Assembly (NCBI GenBank): GCA_024206195.1
Contig: JAAGZO010000836.1
Location: forward strand, 1 to 38,307
Source of the DNA: a bacterium
GTDB lineage: Archaea > Nanoarchaeota > Nanoarchaeia > Woesearchaeales > UBA10216
Direction of reading: 5' to 3'
Length of the DNA: 38,307 nucleotides
This document shows, one piece after another, positions 7,036 through 14,033 of this stretch. The notes beneath the pieces were generated by a model. It was given only the letters and a program-made list of their open reading frames with translations, was not told the origin of the DNA and ran no database searches. Within the stretch, counting starts at the first letter, position 1. Each line of letters starts with the position of its first letter. The position numbers were made by a program, and so were the translations under genes.

Positions 7036-9867
7036 ATGGCTCTAACAAAAGAACAACTTTTACAAGCTTATAAGGATGGAAAGATTAAAGATAAGGCGAC
7101 TTTGACTTCTTTTGTTATGTTTAAAGATTTAGAGGACAATATTGATAACGAACTCCCAGCAGTTCAAAAGATAATGGCTAAAATGAAGGTAGAACCGAAA
7201 ATGGCTAAGTCAGAACTGATTGCTATTATTAAATCTGTTTTACCGAAAGTTGAAGATGGTAAAACTCCAACAGATCAAGAAATCGAAGAATTGATCAAGC
7301 CATTATTGCCGAAAGTTAAGGACGGGAAGGCACCAACTAAAGAAGATCTAATAAAGTTAATTAAACCACTTATACCACAGATAGATGAAGATCAGATAGC
7401 CACTCGAGTGACAAAAGCAGCCCTTAAAGAGCTTGAACAGCTTATTCCAAGTATAGATACTATAACAGACGAAATGGAGTCAAAACTGCCTGTTTTGGGA
7501 GAGAAATTCAGAGATGGATTAGAGATCTTACAAGATGACGAAAGATTAGATGTCTCTGCTATTAAAGGGCTAGACGAATATGAAAACATAGTAAAATTAT
7601 CAAAGCAACCAAAAATTGGTGGTGGATCAACTGCAAGAAACTTTTATCAGCTGTTTGATGTACCACAAGCTTATGGTGGACACGCAGGAAAAGCATTAAG
7701 GGTAAATACAGCTGAAACTGGTTTAGAGTTTTTTACGGGTTCTGGTTTAATAGAATGGGGAGAAATAGGTGGAACTGTAACCGACCAAACTGATTTAACG
7801 ACATACTTATCAACAAATTATGTCCCATACACGGGTGCAAATGCAAATGTTAATTTAGGAGCTTATGATTTAGCTGCGACAGATTTGACTTCTACAAGTT
7901 TAACCGGCGGAATGACTAAAGATGTCGCTGGGTTATTGACGACTGCAATAGCAGACACAGATTATCAACAACCGATTACTTGGGGAGATGGATTAGAGTA
8001 TGCAGCTGGAACAGCAAAGATAGACCATAATACTACCAACCTTAAAATTACTGCTACCGAGATAAACACTATTCAGGATATAGATGTCACAGCAACCCCA
8101 TCTTTTAACGGAGTAACTCTTACTGGAAATAGCTTAGTAACTTCTACAAATGAATTACAATTCAGAGATTCAGCCCTCTCTGTATATTCAAGTGCAGATG
8201 GATTTTTAACATTAAAAGCTGATTCAAGAGTAGAGGTGGAATCACCGATATTTTCAACAGATGAAAGATTGATTGTTCATACTGGGTCAGAGACTGTTGG
8301 AACAGCGTCTTATGATGTAGCATCAATGGGTGGCAGTCTAACTTCAGGGATAGCTAATATAACATATAAGGGATTTAATCTAAATACTGTTATTTACCCA
8401 AATGCAAATGACGTAACTGCGATGACTTGCTTTTACGCAGCACCGACAGTATTAGGGACAGGAACTCACGCTGACACAAGAGGGATATACGTTGGACCAA
8501 TATTAGTTGCTGGAGACTTCACAAATGTTGATGGGATTATAATGGCACCGAACTTTACTTCAGGAACAGTTGGAACATACAAGGGATTAAATCTTAAAGA
8601 TAAAACAGGGGGAACAACACCTACCACAGGCTATCAGATATTTGTAGAAAAACTTACAGCTACTAATCCTTATGAGATATGGATGGATAGCACTTCAGCA
8701 ATGTATTTTAGAGATACAGCTATACATATTGCTTCATTAAATGATGGAAGATTAGACTTAACAGCAGACGTTGCCATTGATTTAAACACAGCTAATGTAT
8801 TACTTACTGGAGACTTAGGAATAACAGGCACAAGAGTAACCAAGGGTTGGTTCACTGATTTGGAAGTTACAAATGCAATCGCAGCAGATATTACTGGTAA
8901 TGCAGCTACTGCAACAGCCTTAGAAACAGCTAGAACGATTGGTGGAGTAAGTTTTGATGGAACAGCTAACATAACAGTTGCTTCTGCCACAGGTGGATTT
9001 GATGTTACTGGCGGTAACCTTACAGTTGCTGAGAAGTTAGATGTTGGTCAACTAGGTGGTGCGTTAGGTTCAATTATAAGAGCACAAGATTCAGCATCGC
9101 AAGTAGCTTATAACGCACTTGCTGGAGGTTGCACAAATATTAACCCAATAAATCCGATGTTGACTTTGGGTCTTAGCTTTATAGGAACAGTTGAGGGTGG
9201 TTCAAGCGGAACTCCAATGATTATTTATGCTGGTGGAATGTACACTGCTGGAAGAGGGGCAACAGCAGCAAGTTCATCAACAGTTTTAAATATTGCGACT
9301 GGGTTTGGAGTTAGAACAAGAGTTGATTCAGCAGTTGGTTCTGGAGCATCTGGTTCTTGTAATATAGTAACAGCGTATGGAGTTGAGGTTGAGAATTTTA
9401 CAGTAGCTAATGGTGGAACTATCGGAACAGCTACCGCTTTCTATGATGCAGGGCAGACTAGAGGAGGCACAGCAAACTGGGGGTTAGGAATAAATACAGC
9501 TAACAATTACATTAATGGAGCATTAAGTGTAGGAAAGAATACAACACCAGGATTTAAGCTAGATGTAGCAGGAGATTTTAAAGCAACAGGATATTCACAA
9601 AACATAGTAGCTAAAACAGCAGCTTATACAGCGACCACAACAGATGATGTAATCACTTGTGGAGCTGGAAATGAAACATTTACAATAGATTTACCTGCAG
9701 TCGTATCAGGTAAAGTATATACAATTAAAAACGTCGGAACAGGAGTAATAACAGTCGATGCCGACACAACAGGTAGCACCACAATAGATGGTTCTGCCAC
9801 AATAACATTAAGTCAATATGACAGTATCAAGTTAATATGTGATGCTAGTGTATATTGGATAATATAA
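7036..9867 (+). CDS. Large tail fibre, paralogue of the collagen-like fibre
   Basis: This 943-aa protein is the largest in the genome. The head (ALTKEQLLQAYKDGKIKDKATL) and the block PKIGGGSTARNFYQLFDVPQAY match the fibre at 3731-5899. In place of collagen triplets it carries imperfect repeats (LPKVEDGKTPT, LPKVKDGKAPT, then IPQIDEDQIA), about residues 75-125. The shaft is Gly/Thr/Asn-rich beta sequence, and the GTRVTKGWFTDLEVTNAI block is also shared. The last 90 residues (TIKNVGTGVITVDADTTG, then DGSATITLSQYDSIKLICD) look like the beta end domain common in phage fibres and spikes. It probably forms a second receptor-binding fibre. Confidence 0.85.
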   Translation: MALTKEQLLQAYKDGKIKDKATLTSFVMFKDLEDNIDNELPAVQKIMAKMKVEPKMAKSELIAIIKSVLPKVEDGKTPTDQEIEELIKPLLPKVKDGKAPTKEDLIKLIKPLIPQIDEDQIATRVTKAALKELEQLIPSIDTITDEMESKLPVLGEKFRDGLEILQDDERLDVSAIKGLDEYENIVKLSKQPKIGGGSTARNFYQLFDVPQAYGGHAGKALRVNTAETGLEFFTGSGLIEWGEIGGTVTDQTDLTTYLSTNYVPYTGANANVNLGAYDLAATDLTSTSLTGGMTKDVAGLLTTAIADTDYQQPITWGDGLEYAAGTAKIDHNTTNLKITATEINTIQDIDVTATPSFNGVTLTGNSLVTSTNELQFRDSALSVYSSADGFLTLKADSRVEVESPIFSTDERLIVHTGSETVGTASYDVASMGGSLTSGIANITYKGFNLNTVIYPNANDVTAMTCFYAAPTVLGTGTHADTRGIYVGPILVAGDFTNVDGIIMAPNFTSGTVGTYKGLNLKDKTGGTTPTTGYQIFVEKLTATNPYEIWMDSTSAMYFRDTAIHIASLNDGRLDLTADVAIDLNTANVLLTGDLGITGTRVTKGWFTDLEVTNAIAADITGNAATATALETARTIGGVSFDGTANITVASATGGFDVTGGNLTVAEKLDVGQLGGALGSIIRAQDSASQVAYNALAGGCTNINPINPMLTLGLSFIGTVEGGSSGTPMIIYAGGMYTAGRGATAASSSTVLNIATGFGVRTRVDSAVGSGASGSCNIVTAYGVEVENFTVANGGTIGTATAFYDAGQTRGGTANWGLGINTANNYINGALSVGKNTTPGFKLDVAGDFKATGYSQNIVAKTAAYTATTTDDVITCGAGNETFTIDLPAVVSGKVYTIKNVGTGVITVDADTTGSTTIDGSATITLSQYDSIKLICDASVYWII

Positions 9868-9871
9868 AAAT

Positions 9872-10663
9872 ATGAGTTATTGGAGATTATTAAGAGGAAG
9901 ATATGGTTCGTCAGCAGGAGAAGATGCTGATGTTAGGATTGATTCAAGTACAGATTCTATACAATGCATTGATTATCCTCATCACGAGGTTCATAGTGGG
10001 AGTGCCTTTTATACTGAAGGGCATACTGAATTAGATGATACTAATACTTTTTACGCAAGTTTCACCACGCCAGATAGTGCTAAATATGGTCACTTCAGAT
10101 GGACAATAACCAGTAATGGTATAACAGAGGTTTCAATGTATGAAGGTAGTTCTGGGGGAATGGCAGGTGGAGCAGTTGGTGTGATTCACGCACATAATAG
10201 AAATGTAAATAGTTGGACTGGAGTTCATGATGGAGGAGATAATGATGCAGCATTAGGTGATTCAAATGACCCTTGGGTAGCAGATGAACTTATAGGAATG
10301 AGAGTTTATAATCAGACAGATGGTTCAAGTGCAGAGATTACAGGTAACACTATCAATACTGTAACAGCAGCTCTAGCTGGAGGAACAGGCAATGATTGGG
10401 ATGATGATGATGTGTATGAAATAACCAATACTAAAGTAACGGTTGGAGTTGGACACGCAGCACCAGCAGTTTACGGAGCATTGATTACTGATACAGCTTT
10501 TGGAGGGTCGGGTTTCAAAGCTGATGTTGGTGGTGGTACATCTCGTAATCAAGAAATTGTAGCAAAAAGAAATACAACTTATGTTATGTATATTTTATCA
10601 GGTAGCGATGATAATGTAATAACATTTAATTTAGATTGGTATGACCATACCGATAAACATTAA
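9872..10663 (+). CDS. Phage structural protein, probable tail or appendage component
   Basis: This 263-aa protein starts 4 nt after the large fibre, behind 'aaaaat'. It contains the pattern HHEVHSGSAFYTEGH near the N-terminus and HAAPAVYGALITDTAF with VAKRNTTYVMYILSGSDDN near the C-terminus. The overall composition is acidic and beta-rich. I recall similar HHEVHSG proteins in the structural regions of other phages, without a settled function. Its place after the fibres suggests an appendage or decoration role. Confidence 0.65.
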   Translation: MSYWRLLRGRYGSSAGEDADVRIDSSTDSIQCIDYPHHEVHSGSAFYTEGHTELDDTNTFYASFTTPDSAKYGHFRWTITSNGITEVSMYEGSSGGMAGGAVGVIHAHNRNVNSWTGVHDGGDNDAALGDSNDPWVADELIGMRVYNQTDGSSAEITGNTINTVTAALAGGTGNDWDDDDVYEITNTKVTVGVGHAAPAVYGALITDTAFGGSGFKADVGGGTSRNQEIVAKRNTTYVMYILSGSDDNVITFNLDWYDHTDKH

Positions 10664-10680
10664 TAATTAATTTTAAAAAT

Positions 10681-10914
10681 ATGCTAATAAAACACACAGA
10701 CGGTAAAGTATATGAACTTGGCAACGAGATAAAGTCAGCTTCATACGATAGTCAAATTACGATGCTAGAAAGTATCAAAGGTTTGACAGAAGAACAAATA
10801 GTGATAGCCAATGCTATGTTACAAGGTAAAGGTAAGAAAACATTTGGAGAATTTTGTCAAGAACAAATAGATACTATGGAGACAAAAGCATCAGAAATTA
10901 ATAGTTTGAAGTAA
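10681..10914 (+). CDS. Conserved small phage protein, unknown function
   Basis: This 77-aa protein begins MLIKHTDGKVYELG. It has a short beta start and then two helices (ITMLESIKGLTEEQIVIANAML). There are no cysteines, membrane segments or catalytic motifs. The leader is 'attttaaaaat' with no Shine-Dalgarno sequence. It is co-directional with the tail genes and two bases before the XhlA-like gene. By position it could be an assembly accessory or lysis-timing protein, but nothing in the sequence decides this. Confidence 0.6.
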   Translation: MLIKHTDGKVYELGNEIKSASYDSQITMLESIKGLTEEQIVIANAMLQGKGKKTFGEFCQEQIDTMETKASEINSLK

Positions 10915-10916
10915 TT

Positions 10917-11150
10917 ATGTCAGAATTAAGTAACGAAACATTAACAGAACAATATCGTGATTTAAAGAAATCAATCAGTGATTTTCGTGTAGAAAATAAA
11001 ACTAGTCACGATGATATAATCAAACATCAAAAAGAAACGAATGGAAGGGTTAAAGTTCTTGAAGTTTGGAAAGCAGGAATTATCGGAGCAATAAGTATTC
11101 TCACTTTACTTATCGGATTATTCGGATTTTTATTACAAGATTGGTTTTAA
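10917..11150 (+). CDS. XhlA-like small membrane protein (holin-associated)
   Basis: In this 77-aa protein residues 1-45 are charged and helical (QYRDLKKSISDF, HDDIIKHQKETNGRVKVLE). Residues about 52-72 are one hydrophobic segment (AGIIGAISILTLLIGLFGFLL) ending LQDWF. A cytoplasmic coiled coil followed by one C-terminal transmembrane helix is the architecture of haemolysin XhlA-type proteins next to holins. A true holin candidate lies downstream at 12495-12722. It probably takes part in lysis at the inner membrane. Confidence 0.6.
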   Translation: MSELSNETLTEQYRDLKKSISDFRVENKTSHDDIIKHQKETNGRVKVLEVWKAGIIGAISILTLLIGLFGFLLQDWF

Positions 11151-11152
11151 CG

Positions 11153-11182
11153 TTTACAGACATACGAGAAAACGGGTATAAT
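11153..11182 (+). promoter_or_regulatory. Promoter of the Shine-Dalgarno cassette
   Basis: TTTACA at 11153-11158 and TATAAT at 11177-11182 are separated by 18 nt, directly after the XhlA-like gene's stop codon. The predicted transcript start is near 11189, right at the AAAGGAGGG Shine-Dalgarno sequence of the next gene. This gives the three small genes expression independent of the late operon. Confidence 0.65.
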
Positions 11183-11199
11183 AAATAAAGGAGGGCACA

Positions 11200-11448
11200 T
11201 TGGCAAAAGAAGTCGAACAGAACAGGCACCACATAATCCCAATAAGTAGAGGAGGTGAAGGAACTGAAACAATAATGGTAGATAAAAGACTACACGACCT
11301 GTATTCACAACTATTCCAAATGCAAACCCAGAAAAAGAAATGCATAGAGATGACACCCGAAGAGATAGTCCATTGGCTAAACCGAGTATTCTGGAACGAA
11401 CACTACGACATTTCAATAAGGAGGAGATATGGCAAAGAGATGCTTTGA
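11200..11448 (+). CDS. HHIIP-motif HNH-like small protein
   Basis: This 82-aa protein has a TTG start. The start is set by AAAGGAGGG at 11188-11194, a strong Shine-Dalgarno sequence that is rare in this genome. RHHIIPISRGGEG near the N-terminus resembles the His-His core of HNH-fold proteins; DKRLHDLYSQLF and TPEEIVHWLNRVFWNEHYD follow. The zinc-binding Cys pairs of classical HNH nucleases are absent. From memory, similar short RHHxIPxSRGG proteins occur in Patescibacteria genomes, so this may be a host-derived gene. A nuclease or nucleic-acid-binding role is uncertain. Confidence 0.6.
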   Translation: MAKEVEQNRHHIIPISRGGEGTETIMVDKRLHDLYSQLFQMQTQKKKCIEMTPEEIVHWLNRVFWNEHYDISIRRRYGKEML

Positions 11449-11635
11449 TTGCAGAGCATACACCAACTGCAATAGGGTAAAACTGCTCAAAGAGCAAATG
11501 AAAAAGAAAGCAGTATCAGATAAAGACTTTATTCATAGATTAATGACAATGGATGAACAGTATCATTGCTTTATCCAGAAGAACGGCTTTGATAAACGAA
11601 AGGAGGAAGAAGATGATAGAGGTAATGATATGTGA
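11429..11635 (+). CDS. Small cysteine-containing protein of the Shine-Dalgarno cassette
   Basis: This 68-aa ORF overlaps the upstream gene by 20 bp. AAGGAGG at 11418-11424 lies 4 nt before its ATG. The N-terminus MAKRCFDCRAYTNC has a CxxC plus a third Cys, and HCF follows at about residue 47, which could bind a metal. The rest is basic and helical, and the C-terminus is highly charged (KRKEEEDDRGND). The function is unknown. The overlap with both neighbours and the matched Shine-Dalgarno spacing support that it is translated. Confidence 0.55.
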   Translation: MAKRCFDCRAYTNCNRVKLLKEQMKKKAVSDKDFIHRLMTMDEQYHCFIQKNGFDKRKEEEDDRGNDM

Positions 11636-11810
11636 GAAATGTCAGGCAATCTACCCAGTAGATATTGACGGAGAACATTGTGGAATCCAAGAGTGTAACG
11701 GATATTTAATCCGAATAACGATATCAGAAGAAGAGTATAATTTCTTAAATATGCGAACTGAAATTCAGTTCAAGGCAACAGCCAAGAAGAACGGGAAACA
11801 CGCAATATGA
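11613..11810 (+). CDS. Small zinc-ribbon protein
   Basis: The product is 65 aa from ATG 11613. I prefer this start over the upstream ATG at 11553 because AAAGGAGG at 11599-11606 sits 6 nt before it. MICEKCQAIYPVDIDGEHCGIQEC contains two Cys pairs (CEKC and CGIQEC) suited to one zinc ion. A short helix (TISEEEYNFLNM) and a basic tail follow. It overlaps the preceding ORF by 23 bp. The likely role is as a small nucleic-acid or protein adaptor; the exact function is unknown. Confidence 0.6.
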   Translation: MIEVMICEKCQAIYPVDIDGEHCGIQECNGYLIRITISEEEYNFLNMRTEIQFKATAKKNGKHAI

Positions 11811-11824
11811 CGTTTCCAACCAAA

Positions 11825-11899
11825 GGGGAGAGTGAGTAAACTTATCAAACAGACGAGTCAATGCTCACTCTGCCCCTACAAATCGTATGGTAACATACG
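11825..11899 (+). other. Two RNA hairpins between cassette and lysis genes
   Basis: The first hairpin pairs GGGGAGAGTGAG (11825-11836) with CTCACTCTGCCCC (11864-11876), giving 12 bp with one bulged C and a 27-nt loop. The second pairs CGTATG (11884-11889) with CATACG (11894-11899) around GTAA, a GNRA-type tetraloop. No T-run follows either one, so they are more likely mRNA-stabilising or regulatory structures than intrinsic terminators. They occupy the 122-bp gap before the next gene. Confidence 0.5.
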
Positions 11900-11932
11900 T
11901 CACCCTACAAACATTAGTTAATATAAAAACAT

Positions 11933-12466
11933 ATGAATCAAGTAGAAGTAAAAAGGATAGCAAAACAAATTTGGTCAGTAACATTCAATGCCTCTATTAA
12001 TGGGTTGAGGTCGATTTATAAGCCAAAGAAAAGAGTAGTGCCTAGCACTTCAATAAAGCAGTACTTCGGCGCAGTAGGATTACATATTCCTATTTCGATC
12101 TTAGATAGTCAATACACATTAACAGATTGGGCAACTTCAAGTGATGCTTTAGATGTTATTACAGAATTAGCTAAGAATTTTAAATGGACTAAAGAAGTTC
12201 AAGATTGTGATAACAGAACTCATTTTGTAATAACAATGTACAATTTGATGACAGGTTGCAATAATTGTGGGACACTATACTTAGATGTGTTCAGAAATTC
12301 AGACAATAAAAAATACGGAAGGCACTATTGTAATTTCATTATTGATAACAACGGAGCAGTGTATTTGTATGATGTAGACTTTAAAGAAAAATTTAAAATG
12401 GAAAAGGGAGAATATATAGTTGGCAAAAAGTATAAATATAAGATATATTCTGGAAAGGCATTTTAA
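11933..12466 (+). CDS. Candidate cysteine amidase/transglutaminase-like lysis protein
   Basis: This 177-aa protein has no signal peptide. DCDNRTHF (Cys92), GRHYCNF (His131) and YLYDVD (Asp147/Asp149) occur in the order and spacing of a Cys-His-Asp triad of transglutaminase or papain-like folds. Extra cysteines lie at GCNNCG (109 and 112) and RHYC (133). It precedes the holin by 28 nt, so a peptidoglycan amidase or peptidase acting as endolysin is plausible. The family match is loose and no cell-wall-binding domain is present. A virion-associated or unrelated enzyme remains possible. Confidence 0.4.
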   Translation: MNQVEVKRIAKQIWSVTFNASINGLRSIYKPKKRVVPSTSIKQYFGAVGLHIPISILDSQYTLTDWATSSDALDVITELAKNFKWTKEVQDCDNRTHFVITMYNLMTGCNNCGTLYLDVFRNSDNKKYGRHYCNFIIDNNGAVYLYDVDFKEKFKMEKGEYIVGKKYKYKIYSGKAF

Positions 12467-12494
12467 AGTCGAATTAACAACCAAATAAAACAAT

Positions 12495-12722
12495 ATGGAA
12501 ATAGATTTAACATTTGCTGTATTAGTCGCTATAACTGGTGGCATTACAGAAGTAATCAAACAAGCCATAAAGAAAATGCCAAGTGGTTTACTTCCATTGA
12601 TTGCATTGATTGTTGGTATTGCAAGTGCATATTTTGCTGGTATCAGTTTACTAGCAGGGGTTATATGTGGATTAACTGCTGGAGGTGTTTACTCTGGTGG
12701 GAAAGCAATAATAGGAAAATAA
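12495..12722 (+). CDS. Holin
   Basis: This 75-aa protein has an N-terminal hydrophobic stretch (LTFAVLVAITGGITEVI), a short basic loop (KQAIKKMPS) and two closely spaced hydrophobic helices (LLPLIALIVGIASAYFAGI and SLLAGVICGLTAGGVYSG). The Lys-containing C-terminus is typical of small holins that open the inner membrane at lysis. It follows the cysteine-enzyme candidate, and its TAA directly abuts the ferredoxin ATG, so the two are surely co-translated. The leader 'aaataaaacaat' is A-rich. Confidence 0.75.
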   Translation: MEIDLTFAVLVAITGGITEVIKQAIKKMPSGLLPLIALIVGIASAYFAGISLLAGVICGLTAGGVYSGGKAIIGK

Positions 12723-12944
12723 ATGGAAATCAAAATTGACAAGTCAATATGCTTAGGGAGAAGCAAATGCTGTAAATGCGTTGTTGAATCCGTAAGAGAC
12801 GGTATTGATTTCGGCAAAGATGATTTTCCGTATGTTAGAAGAAATGGATCAAAGTTTTTAGAGGATATAGACAAAGTCTGTCCTGTCGGTGCAATTACGA
12901 TTATTAGACCAAAGGTCGCCGATCCAAAATTAAATGAGTTATAA
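12723..12944 (+). CDS. Single-cluster ferredoxin with one ligand replaced
   Basis: This 73-aa protein aligns by eye with small [4Fe-4S] ferredoxins: IDKSICLG at the first ligand (C10), C16 as the third and VCPVGAITI as the fourth (C53). The usual second cysteine is R13, as in [3Fe-4S] proteins, where that ligand is missing or replaced. Extra C17 and C19 might substitute. It would carry one electron in the cytoplasm. No redox partner is encoded here. It begins immediately after the holin stop codon, an odd place for a redox protein. Confidence 0.75.
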   Translation: MEIKIDKSICLGRSKCCKCVVESVRDGIDFGKDDFPYVRRNGSKFLEDIDKVCPVGAITIIRPKVADPKLNEL

Positions 12945-12948
12945 AATT

Positions 12949-13062
12949 ATGTATAAAGATTTCAAATTAGAAGGAGAAGAAGAAACTCCTGAAGTAGAGG
13001 AAGAAACAACTTCAGAGGGTGAAGAATCTACAGAAGAAGTAGCGGAAGAAGCTACAGAGTAA
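12949..13062 (+). CDS. 37-aa Glu/Thr-rich acidic peptide
   Basis: This short ORF begins at ATG 12949, four bases after the ferredoxin stop, behind 'ataaaatt'. After MYKDFKL the product is almost all Glu, Thr, Ser and Val (GEEETPEVEEETTSEGEES), so it is very acidic and probably unstructured. It resembles the acidic N-terminus of the scaffold protein in composition only. Such peptides can mimic nucleic acid or bind basic proteins. It may also be a non-functional tail of the operon. Confidence 0.4.
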   Translation: MYKDFKLEGEEETPEVEEETTSEGEESTEEVAEEATE

Positions 13063-13320
13063 GACAAGTTAGGCGAGGATATTAGTATAAAGCTTACAAC
13101 AAAGCAGGACAAATCTTTAATGATTTCCTGACAATGAAGAGTTAAAGAGCTTGTTAAAATATATCGGTATCTTGAGCTGCTGAAGACCCCGCAAGGGGTT
13201 TTTAGTTTAGCTAACATACAAGAAGAGATCAGACGTCCCGTCTTTGAAAAAGCTTCATACGAAATAGAGACGCAAATAGTAAAGTTAAGGTAATACTAAG
13301 CTACAACCTTATACGGCATT
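13063..13320. other. Convergent intergenic region with structured 3' UTR
   Basis: No convincing gene lies in this 258-bp stretch between the plus-strand lysis genes and the minus-strand replication operon. It holds a hairpin at 13105-13130 (CAGG, two-base bulge, AAATC, loop TTTAAT, GATTT, CCTG). It also holds the terminator at 13183-13203 and a small AGACG-TCC-CGTCT hairpin near 13230. No clear terminator for the minus-strand operon was found. Confidence 0.5.
13183..13203 (+). terminator. Rho-independent terminator of the late/lysis operon
   Basis: The stem AAGACCCC / GGGGTTTT is capped by the GNRA tetraloop GCAA and runs straight into a T-tract. Read from the minus strand there is no T-run after the hairpin, so it acts on plus-strand transcripts only. 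Confidence 0.85.
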
Positions 13321-13662
13321 TTAGAGCTTCATTTTACGATCATTTACGAACTCCTCGAGACTCTCTATAAACCCCCTTGTGCAGTATTTATGTCTCTCGA
13401 TTCTTGTGAGAAGAAAATGCTCTCCTCTTGTAATCGAGACTCCATTTTTGACTCTCCATAATTCTTTACATTGAAACGCTTGTTCTTCAGTCGAGATATG
13501 ATTATCGATAAAAATCTGTGAGACTTTTTTAAGATGATGAACTTGAATCTGTTTCTTTTTGATCATCTTATCGTCATATGTTGGAAAGTCTCTTTTCAAT
13601 ACTTTACGTCTCCATTCCTTGTATTTAAGAGTCTTTCTCATCTTTTTTATTAGTTTCGTCAT
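13321..13662 (-). CDS. HNH-type endonuclease lacking the zinc cysteines
   Basis: This is a 113-aa basic protein. YKEWRRKVLKRDFPTYDD matches the helix before an HNH core. QVHHLKK gives the His-His, and NGVSITRGEHFLLTRIERHK gives the Asn and final His. The CxxC pairs that usually bind structural zinc are missing. The role is probably DNA nicking or cleavage, as in free-standing phage HNH endonucleases or packaging-associated HNH proteins. It is the last gene of the minus-strand operon and overlaps the gene upstream by 4 bp (ATGA). Confidence 0.65.
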   Translation of the reverse strand: MTKLIKKMRKTLKYKEWRRKVLKRDFPTYDDKMIKKKQIQVHHLKKVSQIFIDNHISTEEQAFQCKELWRVKNGVSITRGEHFLLTRIERHKYCTRGFIESLEEFVNDRKMKL

Positions 13663-14033
13663 TTATTTAACTTTAACCATAATTTAGCTACTGCTTCTTT
13701 TCTAGTTTTGCCAAATCCAAATGATACTTTCTTTGGTTTCCCCCTAGCATACCATTCTTCATCAGGATTAATATTACCAAATACTTGTTTGGTATTAGTT
13801 AATTCTTCAAACCCATCTCCACAAGCATCAATTAGTTCGGATAGGGTGGGGATTTTGACATAATCTATCAACTTTCCCATTTCGTCTGTTATATCTATAA
13901 ATGAAGTATTTTCTGCGTTCTGATAAGGTACTCCCAATCTCGGGTGACCTTCAAATGTATAATAATGCTCTCCAGCTTTGATCTCTTGCGGAAACCCAGC
14001 GTCTTTTAATTTTTTTGCTAATTCGTAGTTCAT
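13659..14033 (-). CDS. Conserved small phage protein downstream of DNA polymerase
   Basis: This 124-aa protein begins MNYELAKKLKDAGFPQ, contains IPTLSELIDACGDGFEEL and ends with GKTRKEAVAKLWLKLNK. I recall this pattern as a common phage hypothetical family without known function. It has ATGA-type 4-bp overlaps with the polymerase upstream and the HNH gene downstream, so all three are translationally coupled. No catalytic residues or membrane segments are evident. Confidence 0.7.
   Translation of the reverse strand: MNYELAKKLKDAGFPQEIKAGEHYYTFEGHPRLGVPYQNAENTSFIDITDEMGKLIDYVKIPTLSELIDACGDGFEELTNTKQVFGNINPDEEWYARGKPKKVSFGFGKTRKEAVAKLWLKLNK

Noticed and set aside
11553..11810. Longer zinc-ribbon ORF starting at 11553
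   Set aside because: The Shine-Dalgarno sequence at 11599-11606 fits the internal ATG at 11613; the extra 20 residues are inside the preceding gene.
12465..12494. AAAGTCG before the holin as a seventh leader element
   Set aside because: It lacks one G and the spacing is 30 nt; similar but not a clear member.
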